Positions 16,230-25,541 of a stretch of 27,360 nucleotides of DNA are shown one piece after another (within the stretch, counting starts at the first letter, position 1; every line of letters starts with the position of its first letter). The position numbers and the translations under genes were made by a program. The stretch spans positions 1 to 27,360 of the forward strand of contig JALLPB010000231.1 in the NCBI GenBank assembly GCA_036939975.1. The letters are read 5' to 3'. Below the pieces are notes generated by a model. That model ran no database searches. It had not been told where the DNA came from and saw only the letters and a program-made list of their open reading frames with translations. The DNA is from Cyclostephanos tholiformis. Taxonomy: Eukaryota > Bacillariophyta > Thalassiosirophyceae > Thalassiosirales > Thalassiosiraceae.

Positions 16230-18951
16230 ATGATGGCGGGGATAACATCGGAGCCTGTCTCGCGGCAGAATGATCTGATCCTGACTCTTGACTCCATTTT
16301 TGTCGGTAGGGATTTTCGCGCCGAGTCATTCTCCCAACCTCGTTGGTGGGCTAGCGGCTCGTGCTACACGGCCTTGGTCAAGTCCGAGAACAACAGCGCG
16401 GCTCGTCCCGGGCTCGGTATTTCCGCGTCTGGCGTCGGAACCGGCTCCATCGATGGTGAAGTCGCCAACTCGAAGTCCAACGGCGCGGACACGGAGAAGT
16501 CGTCCAGCGCGCCGACTCGCGACTTGGTATGGCACGACGTCGCTACCAACACCACCGAGACGTACGTGTCCTCGGACCTCCTAATACCCCCCGGTCACGA
16601 CGCCCCCCTGTCAGTGGACGACTACGCCCTGTCCTCCGATAAGAGTCGCTTGCTCATCTTCACGAACTCGCGCAAGGTGTGGCGGAAGAAGACGCGCGGC
16701 GATTACTGGGTGTTGGACATTACCGCCAGAGACTTGAGACAGCTCGGGGGGTGGAACACTAAGCCCTCGAGCTTGATGTTCGCCACCTTCTCGCCCTGTG
16801 GCAACAAGGTAGCGTACGTCATGGGGAACAATTTATACGTCCAGGACGTACACACCTTCAAGATAACGGCGCTGACGAGCGACGGATCGAACGAAATCAT
16901 CAACGGGACCTTCGATTGGGTCTACGAGGAGGAATTTCGCTTACGCAAGGGTTTCCGCTGGGCACCCGATTCGAAGTCGATTGCTTTCTGGCAGATAGAT
17001 CAGTCGGGGGTGCGTGTGGGTGAGTACCCGATCATCACTATCGTACAAATCTCTCTCATGTCTCATCTCTATTCCTGCAGTGAATTTGATCAATAACACC
17101 GATCATCTCTATCCCCAGCTAATTCCGATCCCCTATCCCAAAGCGGGCGAGCAAAATCCAGGCTGTAGGATTGGCGTAGTTAAGATCGAAGGTGGGGGAT
17201 CTGAAAATGATGGCGATGATGTTGAAAAAAATCGGCGGTCCAACGATGCTGTGGGAGCTGGCACTCCGAAAATTAACTGGATTCATGTGCCCGGGGACCC
17301 TCGTCATCATTACATCGCCTCATTGGACTGGATTCCAGGTTCAGACCAGCTAGTATTCCAACGCCTGAATCGCCTCCAGAATACTGTGCATGTCGTGATT
17401 GCTGAGCATTCGACGGGGAAGATCCGTATTGCCTTTACAGACCGCGACGATGCCTGGATTGATATTCAAAGCGCCGCTTGGTACGGCGGTAAGCGAGCCA
17501 CATTTTGTTATTGAGCCATTTTTTCGTTCCTCAGTTTCTCATTAGTTTCAATTGTTATATATATATTATGTCTATCTAGAGGAGTCGTCAGGCATTCGAT
17601 TTCTTCAAGGGGGACAACAGTTTTTGTGGCTGAGTGAGCGGAATGGTTGGCGGCAGCTGTTTTTGGTCAATATCGATGGATCCTGCAGTCAACTAACCCC
17701 GCCGACGTTTGACGTCACAGAAATTGCTGGTGTGGACGAAGAAGGGCGTTTCGCTTACTACATTGCTTCGCCTGAGGATCCCCTCCGCCGGTACCTTTAC
17801 CGGACAACCCTTAATGTATGCGTCGGATCCGAGTCTCCACAGGAGCGGATCACACCATCAGATATGCCTGGGACTCATAGCTATATGTTTTCTCGTGATG
17901 GAAAATACGCCATCCACGTGCACTCTACATTTTCAACGCCTGAGACTACTGATATTGTGAGTCTACCGGATCATCAAACCGTGGCTGTTCTAGCCGACAA
18001 TGAAGACCTTCGCGATCGTTTGATTAAAGGTTCCCTCCCCAAACCTGAGTTCTTTCGAATTCCAATCGAAGAAGGCCGAGTTGAACTTGATGCATGTATG
18101 ATTCACCCGCCTTATCTCGACCCGAAACGAAAATATCCTGTCCTTTTTTACGTGTATGGGGAGCCAGCAATGCAAGTAGTGCGCGATATGTGGGGAGGTC
18201 GCACCTCTCTGTGGCACATGATGCTTGCTCAGCAAGGTTACGTCGTAGTATCAGTAGATAATAGAGGAACACCCTCGCCTCGTGGGCGAGAATGGAGAAA
18301 ATGGTAAGTCCTCAAATATTTCATTCTTTTGAGTCAAAAACAACTATTACTCGAAAAGCAAATAAATCCATTTGTTTCCATGTTAAAAGCATCTATCGAA
18401 AGATTGGCATACATGCCCCGGCAGATCAGGCGGCTGCAACTCAAGCGTTACTGAAATCACGTCCTTACTTAGATGGGAGCCGGGTAGCGATATGGGGATG
18501 GAGTGGAGGAGGATCAATGAGCTTGAATGCAATTTTTAGGTATCCCGACCTCTACCACAGCGCGATGTCGATTGCTCCTGTGCCCAATCAGCGCGTATAC
18601 GACACAATTTACCAGGAGAGATATATGGGTCTACCATCAGATAATGTAGAAGGATATCGCGATGGGTCGCCCATTACTCACGCCAGAAACCTGAAAGGCA
18701 ACTTGTTGATTGTCCATGGGACAGGGGATGATAATTGTCATTACGCTGGAACTGAAGCCTTAATAAATGAATTGATACAACACAATAAACAGTTTTCGAT
18801 GATGGCATATCCTAATCGGTCACACTCAATCAGTGAAGGTTTCAACACGACTCGACATTTGTTCACATTGTTGACTAATTTTCTTCTGAAGAACGTTCCA
18901 AAGAATCCCGTTCCACAGGATTTGGTAAACAAAACCGCGCCGAATCTGTAG
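16230..18951 (+). CDS. Dipeptidyl peptidase IV-like serine peptidase, family S9B (four exons)
   Basis: Exons are 16230-17019, 17081-17488, 17580-18303 and 18390-18951 (introns 61, 91 and 86 bp; phases 1, 1, 2), giving 827 residues. Each join restores family sequence: QSGVRV|VNLINNTDHLYPQL, AWYG|EESSGIRFL and REWRK|CIYRKIGIHA. Family S9B enzymes remove N-terminal dipeptides with Pro or Ala in position 2. The propeller contains DWVYEEEF (229-236) with the Glu pair that binds the substrate N-terminus. The hydrolase domain has GWSGGGS (nucleophile S679), HGTGDDN (D755) and RSHS (H786); the spacing is close to mammalian DPP4. No signal peptide or N-terminal membrane anchor is visible, so a cytosolic DPP8/9-like location is likely. 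A second ATG follows immediately at 16233. Confidence 0.95.
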
Positions 18952-19557
18952 TATAAACTGGAGAGCGTCTCATCTGCGGTGCTTGCGAAAAAATACAAAG
19001 ATGCGGTTAGAGCCCATGGGTAAATTGAGATGCAATGTTGGCTTAACGAGTAAAATAGGGGGCATATCGGTTTTTCACAGGAATTGCACCACTCATAGAA
19101 TTTTCAGTTGATGTTTTTTGATCAAGTTCCTCGTACAATAGAGCAAATGAAGAACAATGCAGGCGTAGATACTAGAATGTTGTGGTAACCTATTGCAATC
19201 GACTCTTTACAATGTCAGTTACCTATGGATAGCAAAACATTGTACAGGAATTATGAAAGCGGAGCATTACAAGTTAGTGCCACAGGCCTACCATTGCATA
19301 CATCATATTTACAAGTCATAGGAGATGACATCCCATTTTTCGATCAGATTGAATAATCTCAATGTTAGTCCTGGGGACTTAGATGCAAAAAGAAACAAAA
19401 AAGTGATCGCTCTCGGAAACATAGCCTAAGGCTACATACTATACACCACGGAAGGGTGAGTGTCTCCTGTCTCCTGGAAGCATGTCATCTTTTCATCTTC
19501 TTCCCATATGTATATCGAGGGCAATACATCGATTATATAGAAATCCAGGAGGAAGGC
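18952..19557. other. Convergent intergenic region, no gene seen
   Basis: This 606-bp AT-rich gap lies between the stop of the peptidase (plus) and the stop of the small plastid protein (minus). I see no open frame with coding character, no RNA gene signature and no long repeat. It probably holds two 3' untranslated regions. Confidence 0.5.
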
Positions 19558-19986
19558 CTAGTCTACAATTTGACGAAAGAGCAATTCGTCCTCGGGGTGA
19601 CAGATCAGGTCCTTCGAGTAAGCGTTCATCAACTCCTCCTCGAGAGTCTCCATCCGACAGCGCGCCGAACCCCCATCGACGTGGCCCAGCAGACGGGTCA
19701 CAAAGCTCTTTGCGGCTGAGGCCACGCCAGCGGCCCTAGCTCCCCGTGGTGGAGATGACAAGATTCGTCGGGCCTGCTGCTGGCGGCGGGGTGAGGGTAG
19801 GTTGGACGCCCTGATGGCGCTTGCCTTCGCCTTCCTTGAGAGGTGATCATGCGAAAAGGCAACGAGCTGCCTGTCCTGCTCGGGGAAGAGGAACGTCGCC
19901 GTTGCGGTGGCGGTGTGATTCGGCGCAAAGGCGGAGGTCGGTCTAACAACGACGAGCACCATTGCGAGGAGGACGGTGCGGGTCAT
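19558..19986 (-). CDS. Small plastid-targeted protein of unknown function
   Basis: I chose the ATG at 19986, although the frame stays open upstream to 20121, because it places a clean signal peptide at the N-terminus: MTRTVLLAMVLVVVRPTSAFAP. The S-A-F-A-P junction is the textbook plastid targeting motif of diatoms (cleavage before Phe). The 142-residue product continues with a Thr/Ala-rich transit region, a basic Arg/Lys/Ala/Ser-rich middle, and an acidic end (METLEEELMNAYSKDLICHPEDELLF). I recognise no family. The mature part has no membrane segment, so a stromal protein is likely. It is divergent from the large gene at 20246, with paired TGACGT-type elements between them. A missed exon or a longer N-terminus is possible. 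Confidence 0.7.
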   Translation of the reverse strand: MTRTVLLAMVLVVVRPTSAFAPNHTATATATFLFPEQDRQLVAFSHDHLSRKAKASAIRASNLPSPRRQQQARRILSSPPRGARAAGVASAAKSFVTRLLGHVDGGSARCRMETLEEELMNAYSKDLICHPEDELLFRQIVD

Positions 19987-20245
19987 GATGAGTTTGTTTA
20001 CTTTTTCAGGTGAAAGAAAATAATGATGGGAGGAATATTTTTTTAGTCGTAGAGTGTGAGTACCAATTCCTTGGTGGCATAAGAAAAGATTTTTGACGTC
20101 AGCGTGACGTGGTTGCGACAAGCTGCTTCAACAAAAAGGAACATCGACGGAAAAAGAGGGGAAAGATAAACATTCCCCCCCGCCTCCACTTGTCTTCATC
20201 TCTCTCAAAAATTGCTCAGATTAGAGTTACCTACCTAGTAGATGA
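19987..20245. promoter_or_regulatory. Divergent promoter with paired CRE/CCRE-like sites
   Basis: This 259-bp spacer lies between ATG 19986 (minus) and ATG 20246 (plus). It contains a full palindromic TGACGTCA at 20094-20101 and a second TGACGT at 20105-20110, three bases apart. They lie about 108-125 bp upstream of the plastid protein and about 135-150 bp upstream of the other gene. TGACGT/ACGTCA are the cores of the CO2/cAMP-responsive elements described upstream of diatom carbonic anhydrase genes. Confidence 0.55.
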
Positions 20246-23030
20246 TTGAATCGTTCATCCCCGAGGATGAAGTCACTGTTGGTAGCAGCGGCGTGTTCCA
20301 TGGGCCATGCCCTGGCTGCAGTGGTGGCGGCTGAGGGCAAACCCATCCACCGACCATTGATCATTGTATTCCCCCCGCCGGCGACGACGTCGTCGACATC
20401 GTTCGTTGCGGCGACCGCGGGGAGGAGTGGGAGTAGTATTAGTCGCAGTACTAGTAGGAAGAGTATTAGTAGTAGGAAGAGGAAGAGCATCGTGCCATCG
20501 TCGTCGTCGTTGCCCTCGTCGCGTGATAGTGATTCGAATAGCATCTCCTCTCCCCCCGGCGCAGAGGTCCCGTTGCGACGGAGACGACGTTCGTTCGACT
20601 TCCCGCCAATCGACGACGACGACTTTCGCCTGGTGCTCGACGTGTTCGGCGGCGAGGGGAGGACAGGTCTCGTGCCGCTATCTCTCGCCGGGATGATGCG
20701 CCGCCGGTCCTCCGGCGCGACGATGACGACGATCTTCCTGTCCCCGCCTGAACTGTGTCGGGACGTCGCGGACGCCCACGCGCGGTATCTCGGAGGGTCG
20801 GCGGCAACCGACAAAGACGGACCACCGCGATTCACCGGCCTCCCCGTGCCGTTGCCCTCTTCCGACGACGCCGCCGCCATTTCGCTCCTCTGCCGGGCGT
20901 ACTCGTCTGACGTTCCCGTCTCCAAGTCGGCGCTGCTATCGTATAACTCTCTCCTGGTCAATAGGGACGGCGGCCTCTTCGACAACCTCCCCTGGTCGAC
21001 GTGGAGCATCGATCCGACCCTGGGCGAGAGGGACGCAGCGGGGAACGTCGTCGATTCGAGGTTCGCCACCGGAAAAAGGGCGGCCTACCAGCGCTTCATG
21101 GGGAAGGACTGGAGGGGTCGTAGCCTCAGCCTCGGGAATTTGGCCAATAGGGTGCGGTTCCTGCTGGACGGGGATGATGACGGAGGCGGCGGTGACGGAG
21201 GATCCTTGTCGCCAACTAGCGACTCTTATTACGTAAGCGACGGTACGGAGGGCGGCAGGACAAGACTGAAGGCGAGGGAGAGAGATGGCGACGACGAAAA
21301 CGACGACGATGACTCAGCGATGATGCTCTCCCTCGCCTACCGACTACTGCGACTCGAGGTGAGGGAGGCCGCGATGGAGGTCGCAGAGTCCGAACAGCGT
21401 CTGGCCATTATCATCTCTTCCGCGAGCCGATCGTCGGGGGGAGGGGAGAGCGGGAACGACGTTGCCAACGATTCCATCAATGAGGATGTGGCCGTGGCGC
21501 GGGAGTGGCTGGAGATAACACGCGATCGGCTGCGGAAGTTGGAAGCCTCTCTCCGGAAATTGGAGAAAGGGAAAGGGGGGACGCGATCGTCGCCTCCTCC
21601 TCTTCCCGCGTTGTCATTTCTTCCTTTCGCCTTCCCTTGGGACAAGCCTAAGAAAGAGGAGAGCAAGAGGAAGAGGAGGGAGGAGACCCGATCGCTCCTA
21701 TCCTCAATCTTTGATAGGTTGGCGGAACAACAAAATCCGCCGTACCGAGGTGCCATCGGTTATCCCGCGAAGCTGGACTCCAGGGAGGATATATTTGAAC
21801 GATCAGCGCTCCCGTATTCCTCTCCGTACGAGCTGTTGCTTGACATCATAGAGGAACAGCTGAACTCGAAGGTCGTGGGATGCGTGTTGGAACCTGCAAG
21901 TTTGCTGGAGGGAAACTTGGTCCTCGGGGGCGGTAAGTCTCCTCTTTTCGCAATGTGTCGAATTAATCATGTTTATTTTACGCTCTCTTTTCCACTCTCA
22001 CTGGAACTTCTTAGCATTACTACTGAAACGTCAGGGGGTACCAAAGACCACCACCTTGCTGGGAGAGGCAATCTCGTATACTGACGATGACGACGCCCTC
22101 GGAAACGAAGGGGTGCTGCCGCGATCCATGTACGTGGTCGAGTGTTTTTCGGACGAGGCCGTGGGAATGGCGATGGCATCCGGGATGCCTATTTTCGTCG
22201 AGGAGGGGATATACAATCAAGCGGGAGGCATCTCGGTCGAGTTGGATTTAGATGCGGCCTCGTCGGTCAGGGTTGAGAATATGACGCTGTCGGTAACTGA
22301 TCGAGTGCCGCCAGTTCGTCCAACGGATGGTTCATACATTCCTCAAATGGAAGGGGAGAGAGTGATGTCGGAGAGGGAGTCTAATCTCTTGCGCATTCCC
22401 ATGACGACCAACCCTGGACTATTCGATGGGCCCAAACAGTCGTCTACTCCGTCGTTGGCCGGCCGCTCGGCGTCTGTGTTTTCGACGTTCGTTCCTGTGA
22501 GATCTCTTGGCGAATACGACGCACTTACAGATGATGCCAAGGCCAAGCTATTGCTGAAGCTAGAGAGCTTTAGTGGCATCTTGCCTCGCCCGCGGGCGGT
22601 GCGATCATCGTCGAAAGTTGCTAGTCAATACTACAGTGACGGAATTCCAACACCTTCAATCTTGGATGAAATTCTTTTGCCTCTGATCGACGAATCAGTC
22701 CGACGTCAGTATAAAATCAGAGATGCCACAAGACGTGGGGATTTTGAAGAAGCTAATGCACTACGATCTCTAGCCAGTCCACAGCATGTTGCCCTAGAAA
22801 GAGCGCAGCGTGCTCGCCAGGATGGTCTGGAAGTCGAGGCACTGAGAATGGAGGAGGAAGCGGAATTGTACAGGTCCTTGCGAGCCGACCCGACACAGGA
22901 TGAATTGGCATACAGCAGAGACTTGGACAGAGACGAGTGGTACGAACGCGAAACACGGAATAGAATAAAACGCCTGAACAAATCCAAAGTCGGGACTCTG
23001 TTAGATGGGGTAGATCTGCGTAGTGAATAA
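20246..23030 (+). CDS. Large unknown protein with coiled coil and UVR-like C-terminal motif (two exons)
   Basis: Exons are 20246-21932 and 22015-23030, joined over an 82-bp intron (GTAAGT donor, cttcttag acceptor, phase 1), giving 900 residues. The join reads NLVLGG|ALLLKRQGVPKTTTLLGE and removes an otherwise out-of-frame break. The N-terminus (MKSLLVAAACSMGHALAAVVAA from the second Met, 20267) looks like a signal peptide, so secretory or plastid targeting is possible. The middle has Asp/Gly/Ser-rich insertions and two helical coiled-coil segments (near 21330-21420 and 21490-21575). Residues about 790-850 read RQYKIRDATRRGDFEEANALRS, similar to the UVR motif (x-A-x-x-x-x-D-F-E-x-A-x-x-L-R) of UvrB/UvrC and of some plastid proteins such as Clp adaptors. 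I recognise no other domain and assign no function. Confidence 0.75.
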
Positions 23031-23833
23031 CTACTAAGGGTAAGGAAATACTGATATTGTTGTCATTAAATGGATTCCGTAATTTGGTTGGGATGGATAG
23101 AATCAATTGTAGATGTAGGCAAAGACCAATTTTCTTTGCTAGTTTCAGAGATGGAGAGTGATCATGCTGAGCACCTGTCAGCTACTGCATGCTTATTTAG
23201 TACTGCAAATTTTGGAGAGTTTGTTAGGGGTTGGTTCCGGTCTTAATTACTTACTATATCTGACATTACTAACTAAATCTGACCAGCAGCCGGCAGAAAT
23301 GGTCACCTTAAAGCACAATTTTGATGGCCCGTGGCATCACTCAAGAGAGACCCCTGAGCAGGCAGATACGATACAGAGGACATCCATGATTAGGTTATAT
23401 GATAGTGGGAGAGATGGAGAAGGTTTCACCTCCATAGAAATAGAGAGTTTATCTTATCACCAAGTAATTGTTAAGCATCATATTTATGCATCAGTTGCTG
23501 AGCAGCAAACCTGCGACCTATTTTTGGTATTAAGATCGATCAGACCAACACACTCATAGTAACAATGGAGGATGATGAGCTGCTTATGAGCTGCTAATGT
23601 GCTGCCAACAAAGTTTTCACATGTTGTTCCGTGTTGGGCAGCTGGCATCATGGTGACGTAGAAGATTCAAAATTCTACGTATCTTACACGTCACTACTAC
23701 ACGTCACTCATACGTAGAGAACATCTTATGACGACTTCCCAATCTTCCCCATATTTTTCGGGCTCTCTTCTGAAGAGCTAAGAGGAAACTAACAACAAAA
23801 AACAAAAACAAAACAAAAGGAAGGAGAAGGAAT
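23031..23833. other. Intergenic region upstream of the bestrophin gene
   Basis: This 803-bp gap follows the plus-strand unknown gene. An open frame at 23158-23559 (133 codons) lacks a strong start and any recognisable motif and is not called. Around 23575-23615 the words gagctgctta, gagctgctaa and tgtgctgcc repeat loosely. The last 180 bp form the bestrophin promoter, described separately. Confidence 0.5.
23654..23718 (+). promoter_or_regulatory. Cluster of TGACGT/ACGTCA elements in the bestrophin promoter
   Basis: TGACGT occurs at 23654-23659 and ACGTCA at 23688-23693 and 23701-23706. The last two sit in near-identical contexts (tacacgtcact at 23685-23695 and 23698-23708), a 13-bp direct repeat. 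They lie about 128-180 bp upstream of the ATG at 23834. The first overlaps an inverted repeat (acgtagaa ... ttctacgt, 23656-23679), and a further tacgtag follows at 23711. TGACGT and ACGTCA are known CO2/cAMP-responsive cores (CCRE1/CCRE2) in Phaeodactylum carbon-concentrating gene promoters. Confidence 0.6.
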
Positions 23834-25447
23834 ATGTATCTTCGTAGTGTTCGAGCGGCGTCGCTCTTAGCCGCAATTGGTGCGCCAATGGCGCATGCTT
23901 TCATCCCGCCAGGTTCTTCCATGCTACTTCACAAACCGTTCGCACAAACTTCCTTCCTGCGCATGGGACCACCCGCCGACCCATCGGCGCCTCTCACGGA
24001 GAAATACGGCGAGGGGAGCAGAAAGTACCGTCGCACTGTCTACACTCACGATCAATGGGTTAAGCACCGTTCGTCGGACCGATTCGTGAACAATCTCCGC
24101 ACCCTTTTTCAATCTGGAATCTACAAGCAGGTCGGAAGGGAAGTATTTTTCACTGTCTGCATTGCTGTATCGGTGTGTGTGTGGAATGCATTAGTCGGAG
24201 GATATCAAGACTTTGGAGGCGAGATGCATGATCCGGTCATACAAGAGAGTTGGGCGTTGAAAGTCGGAATGCCGATGGAGATCTTTAATGTTCTGTCACC
24301 TTCCTTGGGCTTGCTATTGGGTGAGTTGGGTTTCATCTAGTGCGCGTTCTGTACTATAACTTTATGAATACTTTTTCTCAAAGGTTCATTGCTGATCCTC
24401 TTTTCTCTTTTTCATCCCTCTCAGTCTTTCGAACGAATTCATCTTACAATCGCTGGGACGAAGCTCGCAAATTTTGGGGGTTGAATATCAACCACACACG
24501 CGACCTTAACCGTATGGCCACAGCATGGTATGGCAGCCAATCCGAGTGGGACGGCACAGACTTCATGAACAAGGCCACTCCTCAAGGCTATGCGCCCATC
24601 GATCCCATCGAACGCCAGTACCTTCTTGGTCAAGTGAGTCTCATGACGTGGGCCTTTGTTCGCTCAATGAAACGTCACCTGTCTCCTCCTGAAGAAGATG
24701 AGGACGACTTTGTTTCTGAGATAAAATCTCGACTTACGCCAGGACAAGCCGATGCACTCATTGCTGCAACCCATCGTCCTAACAGAGCCCTGTATGATCT
24801 TTCAGTTGCCATCGATAAGGTAAGATCTCTCAACTTGATCAATTGTGACTAACTGATGATAACCTTATATCTCACTAGCGTACAATAACAACAACTTAAA
24901 GCTGCCCATGCACTTCATTAGGAAGAATGAGATCAACAAGAACCTGTCCATCTTTGAAGATACACTTGGCGGTAGCGAGCGCCTCCTTTCCTCACCCGTG
25001 CCTCTATTCTATTCTCGTCACACTGCTCGTTTTCTCGCCTCGTGGTTACTCCTTCTGCCCCTCGGCCTCTACAGTCAGTTTGGAAATTCATGGAATCACT
25101 GCATGATGATCCCTGCGACCGCGTTCATTTCAGTTTGTCTGTTTGGTATCGAGGAGCTTGCGACCCAGTTGGAGGAACCCTTCACCATTCTTCCGATGCA
25201 AGGGTTTTGCGATAAGATAGGAGTTAATTGCGACGAGATAGTAAGCTGGGCCGGGCACGTTCAAGACGACGAGAGAGCCTTGGCTGCTGAGGCGAGAGCC
25301 TTGGCAGCGGAGGCGAGAGCCTTGGCAGTGGAGCGGGGCTATGAGCAAGTGTCAAAACATCAGAAAGAGAACCGTATCAAGAGGAGGGCTAGCATGAAGG
25401 AGAGATTGAGTCCAATTAAAGAGCAGGTACAAGTTACTGTCTCTTGA
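23834..25447 (+). CDS. Plastid-targeted bestrophin-family anion channel (three exons)
   Basis: Exons are 23834-24320, 24425-24819 and 24902-25447 (introns 104 and 82 bp; phases 1 and 0), giving 475 residues. The joins read LGLLL|VFRTNSSYNRWDEARKFWG and SVAIDK|LPMHFIRKNEINKNL. Bestrophins form pentameric anion channels passing chloride or bicarbonate; plastid members in algae and plants sit in thylakoids, and some serve the pyrenoid-based CO2-concentrating mechanism. The N-terminus is a signal peptide ending APMAHA|FIPPG (cleavage before F23), the diatom plastid motif. Family marks: FRTNSSYNRW (164-173), a first membrane region (FFTVCIAVSVCVW), SERLLSSPVPLFYSRHTARF, membrane segment SWLLLLPLGLY, and EEPF (385-388), near the family's conserved acidic/Pro turn. 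The C-terminal tail carries three copies of a 7-residue repeat (RALAAEA). Placement in the pyrenoid or thylakoid is inference. Confidence 0.93.
25273..25335 (+). repeat. Three-copy 21-bp tandem repeat in the bestrophin tail
   Basis: Three successive 21-bp units beginning gagagccttggc (25273, 25294, 25315) encode RALAAEA, RALAAEA and RALAVER. The unit keeps frame and extends a helical C-terminal tail after the channel domain. The copies are nearly identical at DNA level, so expansion is recent and copy number may vary between strains. Confidence 0.9.
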
Positions 25448-25541
25448 TCACGTTACCATTTCCAATTTTGTTTTTAGTAGATAGATCTAATTACTAAGCC
25501 AGAGGACCCATGAAAATCACTTTTACCAATAAATAGCTTTA

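Noticed and set aside
20227..21069. 280-codon open frame on the minus strand
   Set aside because: It overlaps exon 1 of the large plus-strand gene. Its low-complexity Ser/Arg/Leu content reflects the Asp/Ser-rich plus-strand codons. Confidence is moderate, because neither strand's product is a known family here.
23158..23559. 133-codon open frame between the UVR-like and bestrophin genes
   Set aside because: No signal, domain or repeat is recognisable, the composition is that of AT-rich intergenic DNA, and the start is not an ATG at the frame edge. A lineage-specific gene cannot be fully excluded.
25447..25500. Extra 3' intron of the bestrophin gene (gtacaag donor at 25427, tttttag acceptor near 25477)
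   Set aside because: The donor is weak, and sequence after the acceptor reaches in-frame stops at once, so the TGA at 25445-25447 is the simpler end.
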